From Streptomyces sp. NRRL B-1347 (GTDB lineage: Bacteria > Actinomycetota > Actinomycetes > Streptomycetales > Streptomycetaceae), in assembly GCF_000720325.1 (NCBI RefSeq), contig NZ_JOJM01000027.1:62001-126000 (forward strand): 64,000 nt of DNA. The letters are read 5' to 3'. The notes beneath the pieces are model-generated. The model did not search any database. It saw only the letters and a list, made by a program, of their open reading frames with translations, and had not been told where the DNA came from. Positions 57,684 to 64,000 of this stretch are shown here, one piece after another. The position numbers and the translations under genes were made by a program. Each line of letters starts with the position of its first letter. Position 1 is the first letter of the stretch.

Positions 57684-59507
57684 GTGGACCCGGTGATCGT
57701 CGTCGGCGCGGGCCCCGTGGGGCTCACGCTCGCCCTGGCCCTCGCCCGTCACTCGGTCCCCACCGTGGTCCTGGACGAGGGGCCCGGCAAGGACGAGCAG
57801 CGCCCCGCGCGGACCGTCGTCCTGCGGGAGGACACGGCAGCGCTCGTCGAGCGCCTCGCCGGGGTGTCCTTCGGAGGCTCGGACACGGGGGCGCGCTGGA
57901 GCGGCTGGCGGTCGATGCGGCGCAAGCAGGTGATGCGGCAGCTCACGTTCAGTGACGAAATGCCCTCCCCGCTGCACCTGCCGCAGCACGTGCTGACCGC
58001 TGCCCTGCGGGACGCGATCGCCGACGAGCGGCTCGTGAAGGTCGCGGTCGAGAGCAAGCTGGACACCCTGGAGCAGGACTCCTCGGGGCTGACGGCCCAC
58101 GCGCGCGGCCCCAAGGACACCTGGTGGCGCGGCAGCTATCTGGTCGGCTGCGACGGGCCCCGGTCCACCGTCCGCAAGCTGCTCGACATCCGCTTCCCGG
58201 GGCGCACCGCCGTCGAGCGGCACGCGGTCGCCGCCCTGCGGACGGAACTTCCCTGGCCCGGTGAGGCGTTGTTGCACCGGAGCCCGCCGTGGCCCGGCGG
58301 AGGTCCCGAGGTGACGGCACGTCCGCTGCCGGGCGGCCTCTGGCGGATCGACTGGCTGCTGCCGCCGCGCGGCGACCTGGTGACACCCGACGCCCTCGTC
58401 GCCCGCGTCCGGGAGACGCTCTCGGGCTGGTGCGGCGCCACCCCGCCGTACGACCTGCTGGACACCGGCGTCCACACGGTCCACCACCGGCTCGCCCGCC
58501 GGTGGCGGGTCGGGCGCTGTTTCCTGGCCGGGGACGCCGCCCACCTCCTCGGCGCGCTCGGCACCCAGGGCCTGGACGAGAGCCTGCGGGACGCGGACAA
58601 CCTCGCGTGGAAGCTGGCGCTGGCCTGGCACCACGGCCCGAGCGGCGCACTGCTCGACAGCTACCAGACCGAGCGGCGCGCCGCCGTGGCCGCGCGCCTG
58701 CGCGCCGCCGACCAGTCGCTGCCGCTGCTCCGCGGCGGCGGAGGTCTGCGCTCCTACGTCCCGGGGGCCGCGCGCGGCCAGGACGCGCTGCTCACGGACG
58801 GCCATGTGGGGCGCGGCCAGCTGGGCGCGCCGGGGGCGTACGCCGACTCGCCCCTGTCCCCCGGACGTTCGGACTCCACGGTGCTCGTGGCCACGGAGCC
58901 GGGCGCTCCGGTCATCGACGTGGCCGTGACGGCTCCGGACGGCTCGGTCGTGCGGCTGCGGGACCGGTTCGGCCTCAGCCAGCTCCTCGTGGTGCTCGTG
59001 GCGCCGGGAACGGTCGTATGGGACCGGCGGCACTGGATGACGGCCGGGATCATGCCCCGCCTCGCCGCCGCGGTGACCGCGCTGCCGTGCCCGGCCGAAC
59101 TCCTCGTCGCGGAGAGCTACCCCGGCGCCGCGGCGCACACGGTCCTGCTCGTGCGCCCGGACGGGCATCTGGTCGCCGCGCTGAACGGCGTACGCCCCGC
59201 GGAGCTGTACGCGGCCGCCGAGGCGGCACTGGGCAAGGCGGTGCGGGAGGCGCCGGAGAAGGGACGGGCGAAGGGCACGCCGAGGAGGGACCGCGGCGGC
59301 CCGAAGAGCAGCGGAAGCCCCAAGGACGGCGGAAGCCCTAAGGACGCCGGGGCCGCCCCCGGGAAGCCCGGCAGCGAGCCTGGTGACGCCCGGGCGGCCG
59401 ACCGGACGGCCCACGAGACGCCCGGTTCCGATACGAAGGACGGCCGAGCAGCCGGCGGGAAACCTGCCACCGGGCCGTCGAGCGAGCCGAAGAAGCCATC
59501 CCCGTAG
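57684..59507 (+). CDS. FAD-dependent aromatic monooxygenase with low-complexity tail
   Basis: Flavoprotein hydroxylase of the PheA/MhpA class; substrate unknown. FAD fold VIVVGAGPVGLTLALALARH, then LVGCDGPRSTVRKLL and FLAGDAAHLLGALGTQGLDE (GD motif). The C-terminal thioredoxin-like part is GLSQLLVVLVAPGTVVW. From about residue 520 a ~85-residue Lys/Gly/Pro/Ser tail with SPKDGG repeats follows. GTG 57684 has GGAGG nine bases upstream. Monocistronic. Confidence 0.9.
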   Translation: MDPVIVVGAGPVGLTLALALARHSVPTVVLDEGPGKDEQRPARTVVLREDTAALVERLAGVSFGGSDTGARWSGWRSMRRKQVMRQLTFSDEMPSPLHLPQHVLTAALRDAIADERLVKVAVESKLDTLEQDSSGLTAHARGPKDTWWRGSYLVGCDGPRSTVRKLLDIRFPGRTAVERHAVAALRTELPWPGEALLHRSPPWPGGGPEVTARPLPGGLWRIDWLLPPRGDLVTPDALVARVRETLSGWCGATPPYDLLDTGVHTVHHRLARRWRVGRCFLAGDAAHLLGALGTQGLDESLRDADNLAWKLALAWHHGPSGALLDSYQTERRAAVAARLRAADQSLPLLRGGGGLRSYVPGAARGQDALLTDGHVGRGQLGAPGAYADSPLSPGRSDSTVLVATEPGAPVIDVAVTAPDGSVVRLRDRFGLSQLLVVLVAPGTVVWDRRHWMTAGIMPRLAAAVTALPCPAELLVAESYPGAAAHTVLLVRPDGHLVAALNGVRPAELYAAAEAALGKAVREAPEKGRAKGTPRRDRGGPKSSGSPKDGGSPKDAGAAPGKPGSEPGDARAADRTAHETPGSDTKDGRAAGGKPATGPSSEPKKPSP

Positions 59508-59610
59508 GCCCCGATCCAGGTCTCCCGGCCGGGTCGAGGGGCTGCTCCAGGCCCCGTAGACAGCTGCTGTTGAAGCAGAAACGATCGTCCGACCGCATAC
59601 TGGGCGCGAG

Positions 59611-59639
59611 TTGACCACTTCCCACGGTCATGGTCTACT
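59611..59639 (+). promoter_or_regulatory. Promoter of the cysteine dioxygenase unit
   Basis: TTGACC (59611-59616), 17-base spacer, TCTACT (59634-59639). Transcription would begin 7-8 bases later, at or next to the A of the leader-peptide ATG (59647), giving a leaderless mRNA. Confidence 0.7.
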
Positions 59640-59646
59640 CCGGACC

Positions 59647-59733
59647 ATGACCGACACCGCTGTCCGCTTGTGGCGGAGGGTCCACATGGACCTCGTCCGC
59701 TATGCGGGCTGCGTGTGTCAGACGTCCTGCTGA
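59647..59733 (+). CDS. Cysteine-rich leader peptide (28 aa)
   Basis: Short ORF starting MTDTAVRLWRRVH and continuing MDLVRYAGC to a Cys-rich end (Cys22, Cys24, Cys28 just before TGA). It matches the pattern of Streptomyces 'putative leader peptides' (RR-x-H-x-DL-x-R core). It lies 70 bp before cysteine dioxygenase and appears to start at the transcription start. By analogy with mycobacterial polycysteine leaderless uORFs, ribosome pausing at Cys codons may couple expression of the operon to cysteine level. The mechanism here is inferred. Confidence 0.8.
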   Translation: MTDTAVRLWRRVHMDLVRYAGCVCQTSC

Positions 59734-59803
59734 ATTCGCCATCTCCACCCCTCTCGCGTGCCCGTCGTCGGCGCGCCGTTCCGCGAACTCCCAGGACGGT
59801 CTC

Positions 59804-60355
59804 ATGTCAGCGTCTGTCTCCAGCCCTGCCCCTTTGCCCTCCCCTTCCGGCTCCCGCGTGGCCCCGCCCACCTCGGCCGACCTCCTCCACTTCGTGCGCC
59901 GCACCGCCGCGGACGCAGATCTCGTCGCCTCGCTCCCCCTCGACCCCGAGGGCCGCACCTGGGTGCGCCTCGACGGGCCGGGCGGCAGCGAGGCCTGGCT
60001 GATCGGGTGGCCGCCCGGCACCGGCACCGGCTGGCACGACCACGCCGAGTCGGTCGGCGCCTTCACCACCGCCTCGGGCGCCCTCAAGGAGTACTCCCTC
60101 GCCGCCCGGCTCCCCACCGACGGCTGGAAGACCCTGGAACTCACCGAGGGCATCGACCGCGAGCGGCAGCTGCCCGCCGGGCAGGGACGGGCGTTCGGCC
60201 GCAACCACGTGCACGAGGTGCTCAACGAGTCCACTACGGAGCACGCCGTCTCCGTGCACGCGTACTATCCGCCACTTCCACGGATCCGTCGCTACAGCCG
60301 CACCGGTGACGTGCTACGCCTTGAGCACGTCGAGCGTCCGGAGGACTGGCAGTGA
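59804..60355 (+). CDS. Cysteine dioxygenase family protein
   Basis: Non-heme iron cupin that oxidises cysteine to cysteine sulfinate. The metal site is His78 and His80 (GTGWHDHAES) with a third His in RNHVHEVLN (135 or 137). 183 residues, typical of bacterial CDOs. ATG 59804 with AGGA eight bases upstream. The stop overlaps the rhodanese GTG start by 4 bases, so both are translated together. Confidence 0.92.
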   Translation: MSASVSSPAPLPSPSGSRVAPPTSADLLHFVRRTAADADLVASLPLDPEGRTWVRLDGPGGSEAWLIGWPPGTGTGWHDHAESVGAFTTASGALKEYSLAARLPTDGWKTLELTEGIDRERQLPAGQGRAFGRNHVHEVLNESTTEHAVSVHAYYPPLPRIRRYSRTGDVLRLEHVERPEDWQ

Positions 60356-60804
60356 GTGCGGGCCTTGAGCTGAACAGCATCCCGGGTGTACCGACGGCTT
60401 CGGCGACCGCCGCGGAGCCGCTCACACCCGTGGGCATAGACGAGTTCCTGGAACGGGTGCGGCGCGACCTCGACCGGGTCACGCCCCGGCAGGCGTACGA
60501 GATCGACCGGTCCGGGGGCCTGCTCGTCGACATCCGGTACGCGGCACTGCGCGAGCGCGACGGCCTGATCCCGGGGGCGCTGGTCGTCGAGCGCAACGAA
60601 CTGGAGTGGCGCCTCGACCCCCAGGGCAGCCACCGCGCCCCGCAGGCCGTCAGCCACGACCTGGAGATCGTCATCGTCTGCAACGAGGGCTACGCGTCGA
60701 GCCTCGCGGCCCACTCCCTGCGCCAACTCGGACTGCGGCACGCGACCGACCTCGTCGGCGGCTTCCAGGCCTGGAAGGCGGATGGTTTCCCCATCGCCGA
60801 GTGA
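60352..60804 (+). CDS. Rhodanese-like sulfurtransferase
   Basis: Single-domain rhodanese handling sulfane sulfur. GLLVDIRYAALRERDGLIPG opens the domain; catalytic Cys110 is in VIVCNEGYASSLAA; it closes with DLVGGFQAWKADG. 150 residues with a ~40-residue N-terminal helix. Coupled by GTGA overlap to cysteine dioxygenase, so it probably processes sulfur released in cysteine breakdown. Confidence 0.92.
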   Translation: MSAGLELNSIPGVPTASATAAEPLTPVGIDEFLERVRRDLDRVTPRQAYEIDRSGGLLVDIRYAALRERDGLIPGALVVERNELEWRLDPQGSHRAPQAVSHDLEIVIVCNEGYASSLAAHSLRQLGLRHATDLVGGFQAWKADGFPIAE

Positions 60805-60826
60805 CTGCCGTTCACGTTTTCCAGGT

Positions 60827-60885
60827 ACGCGTACGTTCTCCGGGAACTCGAACGCGCTTTGGGCACGCGTACGGTCTCCGGGAAC
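60827..60885. repeat. Two 21-bp direct repeats
   Basis: ACGCGTACG followed by TTCTCCGGGAAC (60827-60847) and ACGCGTACG followed by GTCTCCGGGAAC (60865-60885): 20 of 21 match, 38 bp apart. They lie between the rhodanese stop and its terminator; role unknown. Confidence 0.8.
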
Positions 60886-60890
60886 ACGTC

Positions 60891-60936
60891 AGCGCCCCTT
60901 ACACACGCTCCCGGAGGAGCGTGTGTAAGGGGCGCT
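60891..60936. terminator. Bidirectional terminator, rhodanese / FtsX permease
   Basis: Perfect 21-bp stem (60891-60911 with 60916-60936; core CCCCTTACACACGCTC) and 4-base loop CGGA, between converging stops at 60804 and 60956. Confidence 0.92.
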
Positions 60937-60955
60937 CGCTATAGCGTATCGACCC

Positions 60956-63499
60956 TTACTCCTTGGCGGTGGCCACCGACACCGGAAGCGGCTTCAGGGC
61001 AGTGCGGCCGGGCAGCGCCGTCGCCGTGAGGGCGAGCAGTCCCGCCACGGCGACCACCGCGACGTACAGCAGCGGCAGGACCACGGGGGCGGCGGAACCG
61101 GTCATGCCGACGCTGAACGCGGTCAGGACGGCGAGCGCGATGCCGCTGCCCAGGGCGGTCGCGATGAGCAGGACCGACAGCGCCTCGGCCCGCAGCATCC
61201 CGCGGACCTGGCGGCGCGTGGCCCCCGCAAGGCGCAGCAGCGCGAACTCCCGGACGCGCTCCGACACCGACATCGCGAGCGTGTTGACGACGGCGATCGC
61301 GGTGAAGGCCAGCACGAGCCCCATGGCGAGGAGGTTCACGTCGGCGCTCGACTGGCCGCGCTCGGCCTGGAGGCGGTCGACGGCGTCCGGGGACTCCACC
61401 CGCACGTTCGGGAACTTCCGCAGGGCCGCCGCGAGTTGATCCTTCGTACGGTCGCTCCTGACGAGGACCGTGGCAGCGAGCGGGTTGTCGACGTGGCGGG
61501 CGACCAGGTCGTGCGCCAGGGTCAGGTCGCCGAAGCCGAGCCCGCGCGTGTAGACGGCGCTGACCTTCAGGGTGGTCGGTGTGCCGTCGCCGAGGGTGAG
61601 CTTGAGGCTGCTGCCGGGCTTCAGGCCGAGCTGGTCGGCGGCGAGTTCACTGACGGCTATGTCGCCCGCGCCGAAGGAGGTCAGCGAGCCCGCCGTGACG
61701 TCCGGGTCCCAGGTGCGGGTGAGGCCCGCCGGCGTCACGCCCTGCGCCGGGTACTAGTCGAGCCCGACGCGCACGGTGGTGCGGACGACCTCGGTGACGG
61801 CCTCGACGCCCTCGGCCGCCCGCAGCTGCCGCGCGGCCTCCGTCGGTACGCCGGGACCCTGCGCGGCGAGCGACCAGTCCGCGCGGACGCCGTCGCGCGC
61901 CTGGTCCCGGGCGGCGGCGGTGAGCGTGGGCTGTGCGAAGAGGACCGTGCACGTCATGCCGACGAGCAGCACGAGCGGGGTGACGACGGCGGCCATGCGG
62001 GCCGCGTTCCCCCGGAGGTTGGCGTGCGCGAGGCGCCCGGCCGGTCCGGTGAGCCGCAGCACGCGGCCAAGGACGGCGGCCGAGGCCCTGACGACGAGCG
62101 GGCCGAGCAGGGCGACGGCCGAGGCGAGCACCACGACGGCCAGGAACGTGACGGGGGTCGACGCGGGCTCGGTCCGCAGCAGACTGAGGACGAAGACGAG
62201 GACGACGCCTCCCGCGAGGAAGAGCAGCCCGGCGACGACACGCGCCCAGGAGAGCTTCGTACGCTCCGCACCCGCCTCGGTCAGGGCCTCTCCGGGGCGG
62301 ATGCGGGCGATGCGGCGGGCGGAGACCCGCGCGGCCGCCCAGGCGCCGAACAGCGTCGCGGCGACGGCCACCAGCGGCGGGAAGACGCTGACGACCCGGT
62401 CGAGCGTCGCCGGAACCACTCCCTCGTCGACGAACTTCCCGTACAGCAGTCCGCCGAGCGGGATGCCCGCCAGCGAGCCGAGTGCTCCGGCGGCCGCTCC
62501 GACGAGGAGCGCCTCGCGGCCGAGGAGCTTGCGGAGCTGCTTCGGGCTCGCGGCGATGGCCCGCAGCAGGGCGAGTTCGCGGTGGCGCTGCTGGATGGAC
62601 AGGGCGAAGGTGCCGACGACCACGAGGACGGCGACGAGCAGCGACGTGCCACCCATCGCGCCGCCCATGCTGACGAGCTTCACCCGCGCGCCCGCCGCGT
62701 CGAGGAACTCGACGGGGCCACGGCCATCGCCACTGCTGACCTGCGCGGTCGTCCCGTCGAGCGCCTTCTTGACCGCTGCGGTGAGCGCCTGCACGGACGT
62801 GCCGTCGGCCGGCAGGACACCGAGGGCGGTGACCCGGCCGGGGTGGGCCGCGAGCCGCTCCGCCTCACGGTCGGAGAAGAACAGCGAGGTCTGGTGCGCG
62901 AGGGCGCTCCCGCCGCCGACCGGCGCGGCGATGCCCGTGACGCGGTACGTGCGCGGAGCCCGCGTCGACTGGACGGTGAGCCGGTCGCCGGGCTCGATGC
63001 GGGCGCGCTCGGCGAGGCCGCGGTCGACGACGAGGTCCCCCGCGGCACGCGGGGCCCGGCCGTCGGCGATCCGGAAGGGCGTGAGGGCGGCCGAGGTCCA
63101 CGCGTGCCCGTACGCGGGACGCTCCGGGTCGCGAGCTCCGGACGTCAACGGCTCTGCCAGGAAGGTGAGTTCGGGTACGACCGAGCCGACGCCGGGCACC
63201 CCTTCCAGCCGTTTGGTGACGTCGTGCGGCAGCCAGGCCCGTTCGGCGATCGGCTTCGCCTTGTGCTTGACCTTCGTCTTGCCCTTCTTGTGCTTGACGA
63301 TGGTCCGGTGCACGTTCTGATCGGCGGAGACCAGCACGGGAGCGGCGGCGTAGCGCTCGGGGCTGATGCTGCCGCGCAGGCCGGTCTCCAGGAGGGTGCC
63401 GCAGGCCGTGATGAGCGCGGCGGCGCACATCAACGCGACGAAGGCCCCTAGGAATCCGCCCTTCCGGTCGCGGATCGTCTGCAGTGCGTAGCGCAGCAT
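60956..63499 (-). pseudogene. FtsX-like ABC transporter permease interrupted by in-frame TAG
   Basis: MacB/FtsX-type permease, normally ~840 residues with two FtsX domains. The first part (63499-61754) starts MLRYALQTIRDRKGGFLG and runs to TTVRVGLD, then TAG at 61754-61756. The same frame continues YPAQGVTPAGLTRTWDP through the second FtsX domain to a TAA at 60956; it could restart at GTG 61738. Frame is intact on both sides, so one substitution (for example from GAG, AAG or CAG) explains it. ATG 63499/63502 overlaps the regulator stop (ATGA). No ATPase gene is in the window; it may lie beyond the region. Confidence 0.85.
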
Positions 63500-64000
63500 C
63501 ATGAGGTCTCGGTCTCTCTTCTGTTGTCGTCGGGGGTGCCGGATGGTCCGCCGGACGTGTCGGACGGTGCGTCGGCCGGACCGGACGGTGCGGGGAAGGC
63601 CAGGAAGCGGGTGAGGACGGTGCGGGCCCCGGGCGGGGTGTCGGCGTCGGCGCGCTTGTAGCGGTTGAGGAGGGCGATGTACTCCTCGAAGAACTCGCGC
63701 AGCTCGGCCACCGTCAGCCGCATCGTGCCGCGCGAGTACGGGTAGGCGTCGGCCCACTCGTCGGCGTCGGCGTCGCCGCTCTCGCGCTGCAGCTGCTCGA
63801 AGAGCTCCAGGTCAGCGGCGTACGACAGGTGGTTCAGCTCGTCCATGACGAGCCGCGTCTCGGCGTTCTGCCGACTGCGCGGCGGGAAGCGCTGGTCTCC
63901 GGGCACCGCGCGCCACCAGCGCTCGCGCCCGTGCCCGGTGCCGTCCGTCTCTTCTACGAAGCCGTACCGGGCGAGCTCGCGCAGGTGGTAGCTCGTGGCC
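63499..64000 (-). CDS. ArsR-like winged-helix regulator (5' end outside window)
   Basis: C-terminal part of a transcription factor. From the edge it reads ATSYHLRELARYGFVEE, the recognition helix and wing of an HTH_20/ArsR-type domain, then WWRAVPGD and a helical C-terminal region (LRLTVAELREFFEEYIALLN-type) ending in a disordered tail. Start codon not in the window. The stop overlaps the permease start by ATGA, so both are translationally coupled; it may regulate the transporter. Confidence 0.85.
   Translation of the reverse strand, partial: ATSYHLRELARYGFVEETDGTGHGRERWWRAVPGDQRFPPRSRQNAETRLVMDELNHLSYAADLELFEQLQRESGDADADEWADAYPYSRGTMRLTVAELREFFEEYIALLNRYKRADADTPPGARTVLTRFLAFPAPSGPADAPSDTSGGPSGTPDDNRRETETS

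Overview
The window is chromosomal DNA from a Streptomyces. Codon third positions are almost all G or C, GTG starts are common, and gene order follows the conserved actinobacterial block that runs nrdJ-nrdR-lexA, hflX, an rshA-like gene, dapF, miaA, miaB and gluABCD (SCO5774 to about SCO5817 in S. coelicolor, compared from memory). I see no rRNA, tRNA, CRISPR array, transposase or phage gene.

Region 1 (1-18.2 kb) holds a partial glycogen-debranching-type protein, a DUF4192 protein, a RecQ helicase fused to a phosphoribosyltransferase-like tail, and rnhB. Two TetR-controlled resistance loci follow: a DHA2 efflux pump with two 20-bp operators and a TTA (bldA-type) codon at codon 6, and a TlrC/CarA-type ABC-F protein in an operon with a histidine phosphatase and an ADP-ribosylglycohydrolase. 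Arylamine N-acetyltransferase and TerD-type genes follow.

Region 2 (18.2-25.4 kb) is nucleotide supply and DNA damage: B12-dependent nrdJ, its regulator nrdR with two NrdR-box-like sites 31 bp apart, lexA with an SOS box, and a DinG-type Fe-S helicase.

Region 3 (25.4-32.5 kb) is an NRPS-independent siderophore operon: class III aminotransferase, type A/B NIS synthetase, GNAT, type C NIS synthetase. The order matches rhbA-C-D-F, but no decarboxylase or N-monooxygenase is present. All four proteins carry low-complexity inserts or extensions. Two tandem lipoprotein serine-protease paralogues with a shared upstream element follow (32.6-35.7 kb), and an 80-bp array of 10-bp units lies before the second.

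Region 4 (35.8-47.9 kb) is the housekeeping block hflX, M1 peptidase, rshA-like, dapF, a small membrane protein, miaA, an acidic protein plus an MT0933-antitoxin-like protein, an Rv2728c-type LigB-like protein and miaB.

Region 5 (48-64 kb) has a DUF574 methyltransferase, an MBL hydrolase divergent from a MarR regulator, an orphan TAXI solute-binding protein beside the gluRK two-component genes, the gluABCD glutamate importer, an FAD monooxygenase, and a cysteine-catabolism unit (cysteine dioxygenase and rhodanese) preceded by a 28-codon Cys-rich leader peptide that appears to be leaderless. It ends with an FtsX-type permease gene cut by an in-frame TAG and the C-terminal part of a winged-helix regulator. 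Strong hairpins of 13 to 21 bp mark many gene ends, most of them convergent.
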